A stretch of 31,603 nt of DNA from UBA877 sp035506155 (GCA_035506155.1 DATJPX010000072.1:1-31603), one strand, 5' to 3'; shown: positions 14,197 to 23,529, counted from the stretch's first letter. Program-made: numbers and translations. The notes: a model not told the origin generated them from the letters alone.

Positions 14197-16419
14197 TCAA
14201 TTGCCGGGGCTGAGCTTGGCCATCAGGCTGGCAATGCTCTTCAATTCCAGCCACCATTGTTCCTTGGGCCGCTCGTGTTTCGGGTCGATCATGCGCTCGA
14301 AATCGCGCATATCGTGGAAGTTGATCTGGCCTTTCTGCAGGCCGATGAAGGAGCAGTTCCCCTCGCCCTTGTTGCACTGTTCGATCAGGTATTCCAGGCA
14401 GAGACGGCCCAGCCGGGTGGCCTGGATGCGGTCGAACGGGGAGGGGTCGCCGCCCTGCTGCAGGTGGCCCAGGATGGCCGGACGCACATCGAAGACGTCC
14501 CGCCCTTCCTCTTCGAACAGGGCGCACATGAAGGGGGTGTTGTAGATGGCGTTGGCGTATTCGGCCCGGATGATCAGGCCGAGGCGCTTGCCGGCGTCGA
14601 ACGCCCGGTTGAGGTTTTCCACGTCGATCTGCATGTCGCGCAGGGTGACGCCCTCTTCCGGGATGTACGCCCGTTCCGCCCCGGTGGCGATCCCGCTCAT
14701 CAGGGCCAGGTAACCGCTCCAGTGGCCCATCACCTCGACGACGAAACAACGCCGGGTGGCCACAGCGGACTGCTTGATCTTGTCCACGGCTTCGACGATG
14801 CTGTTCAGGGCCGTATCCGCCCCGATGCTGAATTCGGTGCCGGGCAGGTTGTTATTGATGGAAGCCGGCAGGCAGATGATCGGGATGTTGAACGCCGGGA
14901 AGTTGGGCCGGCTGACGAGCATGGTGTGGACGGCCCGGTAGCCGTCCCAGCCGCCGACGACCAGCAGGGCGTCGATGTGTTTGTCTTCGATGACCCGGGC
15001 GATGGCGTACAGGTCGCTGCCCTGCGGGATCAGCCGGCTGGTGCCCAGCATGGATCCGCCCAGGGAAGCCCAGCCGCTCACGCTCATCCACTTCATTTCC
15101 TCGACTTCGCCCTTGGCCAGGCCTTCGAAGCCATTGCGGATGCCGAGCATGATGTGGCCCTGGTCCAGGCCAAGGCGGATGACCGCCCGGCTGGCCGTGT
15201 TCATGGCCGGGGCCGGTCCGCCGGCGTTCAGCACGCCAATGCGGAAGCGCTTCTGGTCGGGGACCAGCGAGTGGGGCAGGGCCCGGACCATGGTCGTCAG
15301 GGTATTGAAGGATTCCTTGAAACTGGTGCTGCGCAGTTGCATGGCTTTTTCGTAGTCCTTGGCGGCGATCGCCTCGGCTACGGCGCGGGTCTTTTCCACG
15401 CATTCCACCAACTGGAAGTGTTTGATGTGGTTGGCCTTCGTGCCGACCACCACGGGTTCGTCTTCGGGTTTGGTCTTGAGCAGGGTGATGACCGCCTCGT
15501 AACCCAGCTGGGTGGCCAGGATACGGTCGTAGGCGCTCGGCCGGCCGCCGCGCTGGACGTGCCCCAGGACGGTGACGCGCACTTCCTCGCCGAGGTGCTC
15601 CTCCAGGACGCGCTGGACGTCAGTGCTGCCGATGTAATTGCCGTCCCGGTCGCGGGCGCCTTCGGCCATGATGATGATGTGGTCCCGGCGGCCGGCTTTC
15701 GTCCCGGCCTTCAGGCGCTCGATCATCACTTCCTGCCAGTTGTCCACGTCGGGCGGCGCCTCGGGGATGAGAACCCAGTCGGCGCCGGTCGCCAGGGCGC
15801 TGTAGAGGGCCAGGTAGCCGCAATTGCGTCCCATCACCTTGACGATGAAGGTGCGCTGGTGGCTGGCGGCCGTGCTGGTGATTGCGTCGACCGCCTCGGT
15901 GATGCGATGCAGGGCGCTGTCAGCGCCGATGGTCATATCCGGGCCGGAAAAATCGTTGTCGATCGAGCCGACCAGCCCGACGATCAGCAGGTTCGGATGG
16001 GTGGCAGCCAGTTCCTTCGTGATCTCGCCGCCCTTGGCCAGGTCGGCGATGATGGACGGCCATTCGTGGCGGAAGAGATTGGCGCCGGTCAGCGAGCCGT
16101 CGCCGCCGATGACGACCAGTCCGTCGATGCCGTTGCGGATCATGTTGAGGGCCGCGGCGCGGCGTCCTTCAGGGGTGCGGAAAGCTTCGCTGCGCGCCGT
16201 GCCGATGACGGTCCCGCCGCGCTGCAGGATCCCGGCGACGGAATCCCAGTCCATCTTCCGGATGTATTCTCCACCCTCCACCAGGCCCTGATAGCCTTCG
16301 TAGACGGCGTAGACTTCCGCTCCTTTGTCCAGGGCAGTCCGCACCACGGCCCGCACGGCCGCGTTCATCCCCTGGGCGTCACCACCGCTGGTCAATACTG
16401 CAATTCGTTTTGTTGCCAT
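14197..16419 (-). CDS. pfkA: tandem two-domain (eukaryote-like) ATP-dependent 6-phosphofructokinase
   Basis: 740 aa, about twice the bacterial length: two PfkA folds in one chain. The N-half (about 1-345) is catalytic. It has GGDGS (105-109, the ATP form rather than GGDD of PPi enzymes), GSIDND (151-156) with the catalytic Asp154 and Gly rather than Lys before it, VMGRNCGYLAL near 195-205, and HVQRGG (287-292). The C-half (about 390-740) repeats the fold but has lost catalysis: GGWDGY for GGDGS, SINNN (520-524) for TIDND, and HLQQGG for HVQRGG. Eukaryotic enzymes show the same pattern, their C-half having become the allosteric regulatory half. It catalyses the committed step of glycolysis, fructose 6-phosphate to fructose 1,6-bisphosphate, in the cytosol. 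The ribosome site is weak (GGAG only 2 nt before ATG). Confidence 0.93.
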   Translation of the reverse strand: MATKRIAVLTSGGDAQGMNAAVRAVVRTALDKGAEVYAVYEGYQGLVEGGEYIRKMDWDSVAGILQRGGTVIGTARSEAFRTPEGRRAAALNMIRNGIDGLVVIGGDGSLTGANLFRHEWPSIIADLAKGGEITKELAATHPNLLIVGLVGSIDNDFSGPDMTIGADSALHRITEAVDAITSTAASHQRTFIVKVMGRNCGYLALYSALATGADWVLIPEAPPDVDNWQEVMIERLKAGTKAGRRDHIIIMAEGARDRDGNYIGSTDVQRVLEEHLGEEVRVTVLGHVQRGGRPSAYDRILATQLGYEAVITLLKTKPEDEPVVVGTKANHIKHFQLVECVEKTRAVAEAIAAKDYEKAMQLRSTSFKESFNTLTTMVRALPHSLVPDQKRFRIGVLNAGGPAPAMNTASRAVIRLGLDQGHIMLGIRNGFEGLAKGEVEEMKWMSVSGWASLGGSMLGTSRLIPQGSDLYAIARVIEDKHIDALLVVGGWDGYRAVHTMLVSRPNFPAFNIPIICLPASINNNLPGTEFSIGADTALNSIVEAVDKIKQSAVATRRCFVVEVMGHWSGYLALMSGIATGAERAYIPEEGVTLRDMQIDVENLNRAFDAGKRLGLIIRAEYANAIYNTPFMCALFEEEGRDVFDVRPAILGHLQQGGDPSPFDRIQATRLGRLCLEYLIEQCNKGEGNCSFIGLQKGQINFHDMRDFERMIDPKHERPKEQWWLELKSIASLMAKLSPGN

Positions 16420-16455
16420 TTCTCCACAAGCTCCGATTATGCAAATTAAGGCGGA

Positions 16456-16473
16456 ATTGTACCCTAGAAATGG

Positions 16474-16482
<9 letters not shown>
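16456..16482 (-). promoter_or_regulatory. possible promoter for the phosphofructokinase gene
   Basis: Minus strand TTGAAA (16477-16482), spacer of only 15 bp, TACAAT (16456-16461), overlapping the end of hutU. The short spacer makes this uncertain; read-through from hutU is the alternative. Confidence 0.3.
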
Positions 16483-18126
<1,644 letters not shown>

Positions 18127-18153
18127 GCTGAGTCTCCTTTGTTGGAATAGAAA

Positions 18154-18187
18154 ATCCCCTCCCTGCAATTATACGCCGGGAGGGGAT
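18154..18187 (-). terminator. rrf2 terminator with a TATAAT (hutU -10) in its loop
   Basis: ATCCCCTCCC and GGGAGGGGAT form a perfect 10-bp stem followed on the minus strand by TTTTC, a terminator for the Rrf2 gene (ends 18208). The 14-nt loop contains TATAAT (18168-18173). That places a -10 for hutU about 42 nt before its ATG; no clear -35 accompanies it. Confidence 0.6.
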
Positions 18188-18207
18188 GGTGCGATAAGGA
18201 AGATCGG

Positions 18208-18609
18208 TCAGTTCATCGCCAGGGTGTCGAAACGGGTCTCGCGCAGCCGCTTGACCAGATCCTTCTGGGCGACCGTCCAGATATCGTGCAGCGGGCATTC
18301 GCCTTCGAAGACACAACTGGCGGGATCGCCGACGCACTCGTTCAACAGGATCGGCCCGTCGATGGCTTCGACGACATCCAGGAGGGTGATCTCCTTCGGG
18401 TCGCGCGCCAGCGTGACGCCGCCGCGGGCGCCCCGCGAGGTGTGCAAAAGACCGGCGATGGACAACTGGGAGATGATCTTGGCCAGGAAGGATGGCGGAA
18501 TGTGCATTTCCTTGGCAACTGTACTGGTAGCAGCGCGTTGACTGTCCCCTTGTCCGGCCAGGTAACGGACGGCGCGGATGGCATAGTCGGCCTGACGAGT
18601 GATCTGCAT
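18208..18609 (-). CDS. Rrf2-family regulator with three cysteines (Fe-S type)
   Basis: 133 aa. It starts at 18609 after AAAGGA. The N-terminus MQITRQADYAIRAVRYLAG and the recognition region IPPSFLAKIISQLSIAGLLHTSRGARGGVTLAR are diagnostic of Rrf2 winged-helix proteins (IscR, NsrR, RsrR). Cys92, Cys99 and Cys105 (C-x6-C-x5-C, followed by PLHDIW) match the cluster-binding loop. An Fe-S cluster sensing iron-sulfur status, NO or redox state is therefore likely; the exact class cannot be fixed because IscR and NsrR spacings differ slightly. There is no isc/suf or nitrosative-stress gene nearby. A palindrome overlaps its own promoter, suggesting autoregulation. Confidence 0.92.
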   Translation of the reverse strand: MQITRQADYAIRAVRYLAGQGDSQRAATSTVAKEMHIPPSFLAKIISQLSIAGLLHTSRGARGGVTLARDPKEITLLDVVEAIDGPILLNECVGDPASCVFEGECPLHDIWTVAQKDLVKRLRETRFDTLAMN

Positions 18610-18655
18610 GGATGGGTTTCCTTTCTGGAAAACAAGGTAAAGTTTATCGTCTTAT

Positions 18656-18684
18656 ATTATATTAAGCGGTCCAATTCCGGACAA
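18656..18684 (-). promoter_or_regulatory. rrf2 promoter with overlapping inverted repeat
   Basis: Minus strand TTGTCC (18679-18684), exactly 17 bp, then TATAAT (18656-18661). The inverted repeat GTCC-N6-GGAC (18669-18682) covers the -35 and the upstream spacer, where an Rrf2 dimer could bind. Confidence 0.7.
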
Positions 18685-18760
18685 GTGATGGAGGTCACAG
18701 ATGAAATATGACCTTTTACTCCGATTAATATCCGATTTAGGAGATAAATTCCGGAATAAA

Positions 18761-18792
18761 AACCGTCCCGTTTTCATGAAAACGGGACGGTT
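18761..18792 (-). terminator. strong intrinsic terminator of the toast-rack-like lipoprotein gene
   Basis: AACCGTCCCGTTTTC and its complement GAAAACGGGACGGTT form a 15-bp perfect stem, followed on the minus strand by TTTATT. Confidence 0.85.
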
Positions 18793-18809
18793 GGGTGGGG
18801 TAAGTCGTC

Positions 18810-19661
18810 TTAGCGGGTGATGGTCAGGTTGCCGGCCCCGATCGAGACGACGATCGTCAACTGCGGACCGCTGCCTGTTTGGGTCAGCAGGCTGCCATCC
18901 TCGCTCCAGCCGGAGTCATGGGTCACGTTCGATACGCCTTGCAAAGTCATCTGGACCGGGATGCCGGCCGGGATGACCAGGGTGAGGTTGCTGATCCCGG
19001 AGGTGATGCGCACACTGCCGCTGCGGGTGAGCTTCCCACTGAAATCGAGGGTGTAGTTTCCGGCTCCGCTGTTGAACTCCAGGCTGTCGAAGTTGGCGTT
19101 CGCCAGGCCGGTCAGGGAAACGTTGGATGCGCCGGTGTCGTAATGCAGGGCCTGCATTTCGACGGCGTTCGGGGTGGCGAAGTCCAGCTTGGATTCGGCT
19201 GCGCCGTCCTTGATGGTCAGGTTGTTCAAGGCCAGACCGCCGAACTGGTATTCCGCATGGTAGGCGCCGGCTTCGATCGTCAGGTCCATCGGAACCGACC
19301 CAAGCGACAGGTCCCACTCGTTCTTGATCTTGGACACGTCGGGAATGCCGTTCAGGTGCCAGTTGCCCTGTTCGATGCGGACCGTCGAGCCGTTTGCTGT
19401 GACAATCGGCTTGAAATCGGCGATGTTATAAGTCGCCGTGCCTGAGACCAGGGTTGCGGATCCCGGATTCAATTTGAGTGTGCCGGCCCCGAAAGCCAGG
19501 GAAAGCTGAACGGCCTGGCCGCCCTCGGGCAGGGGAACGTTGATCTGGTCGGTCTGGGTCGGTCCGGGGGTCACCGTGTTGATCGGAATGTCGACGTGGA
19601 ATCCGCAGGCCATCACGCTGAGGGCCAGGACGAGGAAGACGGGGATCAATTTTCGGATCAT
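18810..19661 (-). CDS. toast-rack/LiaF-like adhesin-type lipoprotein
   Basis: 283 aa. The ATG at 19661 follows AAGGAG. The lipoprotein signal ends SVMAC (Cys19), and a short Thr/Pro spacer follows. Residues about 45-140 match the toast-rack N-terminal pattern (LSLAFGAGTLKLNPG, LVSGTATYNIADFKPIV, NEWDLSLG). Residues 140-283 are a regular parallel-type beta repeat of about 20 residues (VPMDLTIEAGAYHAEYQFGGLALNNLTIKDGAAESKLDF and so on), like the DUF4097/LiaF C-terminal stacks. It is probably an exported sensor or structural protein of the envelope. It stands alone between a terminator on each side. Confidence 0.8.
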   Translation of the reverse strand: MIRKLIPVFLVLALSVMACGFHVDIPINTVTPGPTQTDQINVPLPEGGQAVQLSLAFGAGTLKLNPGSATLVSGTATYNIADFKPIVTANGSTVRIEQGNWHLNGIPDVSKIKNEWDLSLGSVPMDLTIEAGAYHAEYQFGGLALNNLTIKDGAAESKLDFATPNAVEMQALHYDTGASNVSLTGLANANFDSLEFNSGAGNYTLDFSGKLTRSGSVRITSGISNLTLVIPAGIPVQMTLQGVSNVTHDSGWSEDGSLLTQTGSGPQLTIVVSIGAGNLTITR

Positions 19662-19685
19662 GGAATTCTCCTTATTCAAATTCAA

Positions 19686-19708
19686 AAGCCGGCGACTGAA
19701 ACCGGCTT
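19686..19708 (-). terminator. hairpin ending the HAD phosphatase transcript
   Basis: AAGCCGG and CCGGCTT form a 7-bp stem with a 9-nt loop, followed on the minus strand by TTGAATTTG. It lies only 25 nt before the lipoprotein start, so it may instead be a leader structure of that gene. Confidence 0.5.
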
Positions 19709-19747
19709 CGGTTCTACCCTGATATACGCTGATCCCCGGGAATCGTT

Positions 19748-20440
19748 TTAGGAATTGGAAAGTTCTTCTTTGAGAACCTCGGCCAGTTCGGAAGTCATCG
19801 TCAGGATCATATCGGCCCCGCAGTCGCGGAGTTCCTTCTCTTCCCCGAAACCGCATAACACCCCGATGGTCTGGGTGCCGGCGGCTTTGCCGGCCCGGAT
19901 GTCCACCGTCGTATCGCCGACCATTAGGCAGCTTTCCACCGGCACTCCCATTTGCTTGGCCGCCCAGACGAGCGGATCAGGGAAGGGCTTGGTGTGATCG
20001 CAGGTCTGGTCGGTGGCGATGCATTTGAAGTAAGGGACCAGCTCGAACTGGTTGAGGAAATCCATGGTCGAGGAGGTATCGCGGGCGCTGACGATCGCCA
20101 GTGGATAACGCGGGCTGAGCTTCTCCAGCATCTCCTTCGTCCCCGGAACGAGCTGGAAGGGCTTCGTTTTCTTTTTCTGCTGGCGGACGAGCCAATCCTT
20201 CAGCGCGAAGATCTCCTTGTCCAGTCCGACCAGGTCGGGCAGGCCGACCAGGAAGTTCGCCGGAGCCTCCGCCTCCATAACGATTTCACGGGCGACCCGG
20301 ATGAGGTCTTTTCCTGGGAAAAGGAAATGGAAGGGGAACAGGAGTTCGGCAAGCTGGGCGACCATCACGTCATCGGTATCGCTCAACGTGCCATCCACGT
20401 CGAAACAAATGGCTTGAATTCGGGCAACATTCAGTGGCAT
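19748..20440 (-). CDS. HAD-superfamily phosphatase (phosphoglycolate-phosphatase-like)
   Basis: 230 aa from the ATG at 20440 (GGAGAGG upstream). All four HAD motifs are present: DVDGTLSDTD (nucleophile and acid Asp), the Ser of IVSARDTS, Lys of HTKPFPDP, and VGDTTVDI (metal ligands). A helical C1 cap lies between motifs I and II (LLFPFHFLFPGKDLIRVAREIV and QQKKKTKPF), as in Gph/PGP-like enzymes. The substrate is uncertain and may be a small phosphate ester; pyrophosphatase PpaX-like and phosphonatase-like members have similar caps. It is divergent from the ZnPLC-like gene with only 65 bp between the start codons. Confidence 0.9.
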   Translation of the reverse strand: MPLNVARIQAICFDVDGTLSDTDDVMVAQLAELLFPFHFLFPGKDLIRVAREIVMEAEAPANFLVGLPDLVGLDKEIFALKDWLVRQQKKKTKPFQLVPGTKEMLEKLSPRYPLAIVSARDTSSTMDFLNQFELVPYFKCIATDQTCDHTKPFPDPLVWAAKQMGVPVESCLMVGDTTVDIRAGKAAGTQTIGVLCGFGEEKELRDCGADMILTMTSELAEVLKEELSNS

Positions 20441-20493
20441 AGGCCTCTCCCGGATAGGATGGATGGATAGGATTTTACCGCACTTCCCTGGCG

Positions 20494-20499
20494 TATAAT
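20494..20499 (+). promoter_or_regulatory. TATAAT six bases before ATG (probable leaderless promoter)
   Basis: TATAAT, 6 nt, then ATG at 20506, the same geometry as at 5400-5412. There is no ribosome site and no clear -35. The transcript should begin at or next to the start codon. Confidence 0.6.
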
Positions 20500-20505
20500 A
20501 CGGAC

Positions 20506-21246
20506 ATGGCATCCTGGATCGTCCACCTCCGAATTGCCGAAGAGCTGCTCGATCGCATTCCCGGGCTCGACCCCGAGAAATTTGCCCTGGGAAGCGTGGG
20601 CCCCGACTCGGGCAAACCGGACGAGAAATGGGAAAATTTCACGCCCTCCACCCGCATTACCCACTTCCAGGCGGAGGACAGCCTGCATCACGACTGCGCC
20701 GACCTTGAATTCTTTCGCCGTTACCTGCTGCCGCTGCGGGACGGCGCCGAGGCGCAGTACATCCCCTTCCGCCTCGGCTATTTCTTCCACCTGGTGACCG
20801 ACAACCTGTGGGGGGAGAAGATCGGCCGGCCCACCCAGCAGCGTTGGTCGGCCGAATTCGCCGCCGACCGGGACTTCATCTGGGAAGTCAAGAAGGATTG
20901 GTACGGCCTGGATTTCATCTACGTCCGTGACCATCCGGATTGCCTCTACCGGCGTGTTTTCCTGGGCGCCCTCCCGGATTGCGCCGGGTTGGAATTCCTG
21001 GTTCCAGAAAGCCTGGCCTGGAGCGTCGATCATATCCAGCGATACTATCAGGAGACCGGGGAACGGGTCCAGCAAGCCTGTCAGCGACCCTTTATTTATC
21101 TCTCCCGGGCGGAAGCCGATCGTTTCGTGGACGAATCGTCGGCGCGGCTTTTCCGTATATATCAACATCTGTGGATTAACGGTGCCTCCACGGGAACGCT
21201 TGCGACTGCCTTGGATTTGAATATCGGTACGAAAGGAGACGATTGA
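20506..21246 (+). CDS. zinc-dependent phospholipase C-like protein
   Basis: 246 aa, first gene of a three-gene plus-strand unit. MASWIVHLRIAEELLDRIPGLDPEKFALGSVGPDSG and, later, LGYFFHLVTDNLWG match the ZnPLC-like family (PF00882 type). In that family the N-terminal Trp/His, the GS.xPD motif and a later HLxxD provide zinc ligands. Candidate ligands here are His7, the Asp of GPDSG, His in ITHF, and His/Asp in FHLVTDN. There is no signal peptide, unlike secreted phospholipase C, so it is more likely a cytosolic metal-dependent hydrolase. The start is leaderless by position. Its stop is directly followed by the next ATG. Confidence 0.75.
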   Translation: MASWIVHLRIAEELLDRIPGLDPEKFALGSVGPDSGKPDEKWENFTPSTRITHFQAEDSLHHDCADLEFFRRYLLPLRDGAEAQYIPFRLGYFFHLVTDNLWGEKIGRPTQQRWSAEFAADRDFIWEVKKDWYGLDFIYVRDHPDCLYRRVFLGALPDCAGLEFLVPESLAWSVDHIQRYYQETGERVQQACQRPFIYLSRAEADRFVDESSARLFRIYQHLWINGASTGTLATALDLNIGTKGDD

Positions 21247-21639
21247 ATGGCAAATAAACGCGACATCCTGACGAACCAGAATAGCGGTTTCTTCCAGGAT
21301 TTGATCCTGAAGATCAAACTGATCCTGCGCTTGATGGGGGATAAGCGCGTCAACATCTTTCTGAAAATCCTGCCCCTGGCCGGCTTGATCTATCTCATCT
21401 CGCCGATCGACATCGTCCCGGATATCGTCCTGCCGGTTGTTGGTTATCTTGACGATGCGCTGGTCATCTGGCTGTGCATGACGCTCTTTGTGGCGCTTTG
21501 CCCGGATGAGGTCGTCCAGGAACACCTGAATGCCCTGCACAAGGTCGTCCCGGGCGCCTGGCGGGAGGCCCGCGGGGAGGATGCACCGGGAGAAGTGATC
21601 GACGTGGAGACCCGCCATGTTCCCCCCGAGGAAAAGTAA
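21247..21639 (+). CDS. DUF1232/YkvA-family membrane protein
   Basis: 130 aa. The ATG abuts the previous stop and follows AAAGGAG at 8 nt. The signature YLISPIDIVPDIVLPVVGYLDDALVI (about 48-73) is the DUF1232 motif, with two hydrophobic stretches (ILPLAGLIYLISPI and LVIWLCMTLFVALC). The C-terminal tail is charged and probably cytosolic. The function of this family is not known. It overlaps the sugar dehydrogenase gene by 23 nt. Confidence 0.88.
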   Translation: MANKRDILTNQNSGFFQDLILKIKLILRLMGDKRVNIFLKILPLAGLIYLISPIDIVPDIVLPVVGYLDDALVIWLCMTLFVALCPDEVVQEHLNALHKVVPGAWREARGEDAPGEVIDVETRHVPPEEK

Positions 21640-22921
21640 CTTCCCAGGGGGGCGGAGGATCATCGGGTTTCTCGTCCTGCTCGGACTGGTTCAGGCGGCC
21701 TGCGGGTTGCTCCCGGCCGGGACGTCTGTCCCTGCGCCGACCCGATCCCTCCCCCCGGAAATTGCCTCCGCCACCCCAACTTCCCTCCCGCCGCTTCCAT
21801 CCATTACACCGACCGCCGCGCCAACGGCCACGCCTGCACCCAGCTTTCCCGACCCGCTTGGCTATGCCTGGGTCCCGGCAGTCACCGGCCTGAACCTGCC
21901 GGTCGATATCCAGAACGCCGGGGACGGATCCGGCCGGCTGTTCATCGTTGAAAAGGCCGGAGACATCCGCATCTTCCAGAACGGACAACTGCTCCCGCGG
22001 CCTTTCCTGGACATTCGATATAAGGTGGAAAGCGATCACACCGAACAGGGATTGCTCGGACTGGCCTTCCACCCGGATTATTCCCAGGCGGGCGTCTTTT
22101 TCGTGAACTACATCGACCTGAATGGGAATACGGTCATCGCCAGGTTCCACGTTTCGGCCGACGATCCAAACCGGGCCGACCCGTCCAGCGAAGTCGACCT
22201 GCTCCACGTCCAGCAGCCTTTTGCCAACCACAACGGCGGCGGCCTGGCCTTCGGCCCGGATGGCTACCTCTACATCGGCCTGGGCGACGGCGGCTCGGCA
22301 GGGGACCCGCTCCGGAACGGCCAGAATACACAGACTTATCTAGCTAAATTACTGCGCATAGATGTGGATAGCGGTTCTCCGTATGCCATTCCGCCCGGCA
22401 ATCCGTTCGCGGCGGGTGGCGGCTTGGCGGAGATCTGGGCATACGGCCTGCGCAACCCGTGGCGCTTTTCCTTCGATCGGCAGACGGGCGACCTGTATAT
22501 CGCCGATGTCGGCCAGGATGCCTGGGAGGAAGTGGACGTCGTCCCGGCGGGGACGGCCGGCGGCCTGGATTTCGGCTGGAGCTATTTCGAAGGGATGCAT
22601 TCCTACCATCCAAATCCACCCGCCAATGTTGCCTTTACAAAACCGGTCGTGGAATATTCGCACGCCAACGGTTGTTCGATCACCGGCGGGTACGTTTACC
22701 GCGGCACGGCCATGCCGGCTTGGCAGGGAGTGTATTTCTACGGAGACTATTGCAGCGGCCTGGTCTGGGGCCTGATCCATGCAGCCGACGGCAGCTGGCA
22801 GTCGCAAGTGATCTTCAACACCGGTGCGCAGATCACCAGCTTCGGCATCGACGAGGCCGGGGAGCTCTACATGAGCGATTATCGGACCGGATCGGTTCTT
22901 AAGTTGACCCGCCAGCAATGA
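21617..22921 (+). CDS. PQQ-dependent sugar dehydrogenase-like (GSDH) lipoprotein
   Basis: 434 aa. The start at 21617 lies inside the upstream gene and has GGAG 7 nt before it. The lipoprotein signal ends QAAC (Cys29), followed by a Pro/Thr/Ala linker to about residue 75. The rest is the six-bladed glucose/sorbosone dehydrogenase propeller: EQGLLGLAFHPDY, FANHNGGGLAFGPDGYLYIGLGDGG (with the His used as general base in soluble PQQ dehydrogenases), EIWAYGLRNPWRFSFD, YIADVGQDAWEEVDVV and ITGGYVYRG. The expected reaction is oxidation of aldose sugars at the cell surface with PQQ. No pqq biosynthesis genes are present, so cofactor supply or use is unproven. Confidence 0.92.
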   Translation: MFPPRKSNFPGGRRIIGFLVLLGLVQAACGLLPAGTSVPAPTRSLPPEIASATPTSLPPLPSITPTAAPTATPAPSFPDPLGYAWVPAVTGLNLPVDIQNAGDGSGRLFIVEKAGDIRIFQNGQLLPRPFLDIRYKVESDHTEQGLLGLAFHPDYSQAGVFFVNYIDLNGNTVIARFHVSADDPNRADPSSEVDLLHVQQPFANHNGGGLAFGPDGYLYIGLGDGGSAGDPLRNGQNTQTYLAKLLRIDVDSGSPYAIPPGNPFAAGGGLAEIWAYGLRNPWRFSFDRQTGDLYIADVGQDAWEEVDVVPAGTAGGLDFGWSYFEGMHSYHPNPPANVAFTKPVVEYSHANGCSITGGYVYRGTAMPAWQGVYFYGDYCSGLVWGLIHAADGSWQSQVIFNTGAQITSFGIDEAGELYMSDYRTGSVLKLTRQQ

Positions 22922-22971
22922 AATTGCAATGTTTGTGGACTGGAATAGTCCGAAAAGCGCGCATTGTCACG

Positions 22972-23000
22972 TTGATTGGTGATGCCTGTCACTAGATAAA
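22972..23000 (+). promoter_or_regulatory. possible promoter for the small Cys-rich gene
   Basis: TTGATT (22972-22977), 17 bp, GATAAA (22995-23000). Each hexamer matches 4 of 6, so this is weak. Confidence 0.3.
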
Positions 23001-23044
23001 TCGTTCAACCTGGCATAAACTGTGCAAAGTTCAGGAGATGTGCC

Positions 23045-23266
23045 ATGACCGAACTAATTTGGGAAACCAGCAAGGTCTGTTACTGCGAACATGCGTCCAG
23101 CCAGGTTGCCCTGCAGGTGGAGGTCCTTTACCCCTCGGATTACCTGCCCGACCCGCCGCGCGTTCTGGCGCATCGCTGCTCCCACGGCGCCGAGTGCAAC
23201 CAGCTTACGAAGGCTGCCTGTGTATGGGCTGGCACAAATCCGGGTTACGACCCATTCCGTCCATAA
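23045..23266 (+). CDS. small Cys/His-rich protein of unknown function
   Basis: 73 aa, ATG preceded by AGGAG at 7 nt. The sequence has paired cysteines and histidines: CYCEH near 12-16, AHRCSHGAEC near 42-51, and AAC near 57-59. It ends in CVWAGTNPGYDPF. Six cysteines and several histidines in 73 residues suggest a zinc-binding or redox microdomain. The proline-rich VEVLYPSDYLPDPPRVL segment looks conserved rather than random, and the gene has a good ribosome site and a strong terminator. I do not recognise a characterised family. Confidence 0.7.
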   Translation: MTELIWETSKVCYCEHASSQVALQVEVLYPSDYLPDPPRVLAHRCSHGAECNQLTKAACVWAGTNPGYDPFRP

Positions 23267-23334
23267 GCCTGATGGCCTGACCCTCCTTCAGGATCATCAC
23301 GGCGATTCCTCTCTCCTCCCTTTGAGTTGGTCCA

Positions 23335-23365
23335 ACTGATCCCGCGAAACTGTCGCGGGATCAGT
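23335..23365 (+). terminator. terminator of the small Cys-rich gene
   Basis: ACTGATCCCGCGA and TCGCGGGATCAGT form a perfect 13-bp stem with loop AACTG, followed by CCATTTATT. Confidence 0.7.
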
Positions 23366-23383
23366 CCATTTATTGGGCATTCC

Positions 23384-23453
23384 ACTATTCGTTCCATTTG
23401 AACCCAAGGAATGAAACGACTATTCGTTCCATTTGAACCCAAGGAATGAAACG
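23384..23453. repeat. two tandem copies of a 35-bp unit
   Basis: The unit beginning ACTATTCGTTCC and ending GGAATGAAACG occurs twice head to tail without change (23384-23418 and 23419-23453), plus ACT. Each unit contains an imperfect inverted repeat (CGTTcCATT and AATGaAACG). An 8-bp GACTGCGG pair follows. It lies between the ends of two convergent transcription units. Confidence 0.85.
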
Positions 23454-23489
23454 ACTGCGGGCTTGTTACTGACTGCGGTCGTTCCTTAT

Positions 23490-23521
23490 AAAAAAAGCCC
23501 TCCCTCGATATGAGGGAGGGC
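23490..23521 (-). terminator. terminator of the ubiquitin-like operon
   Basis: GCCCTCCCTC and GAGGGAGGGC form a perfect 10-bp stem with a 5-nt loop, followed on the minus strand by seven T. It lies 9 nt after the stop of the VWA gene and closes the seven-gene unit. Confidence 0.92.
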
Positions 23522-23529
23522 AGATCCGG

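Noticed and set aside
14257..16449. Long open frame on the plus strand opposite phosphofructokinase (and similar ones opposite the flavoprotein, hutU and E1 genes)
   Set aside because: These are antisense frames kept open by GC-rich codon use. They lack motifs and ribosome sites, and the opposite strand encodes well-conserved proteins throughout.
23384..23453. CRISPR array
   Set aside because: The repeat end GGAATGAAAC is CRISPR-like, but the two 35-bp copies abut with no spacer, there is no third copy, and no cas gene is present.
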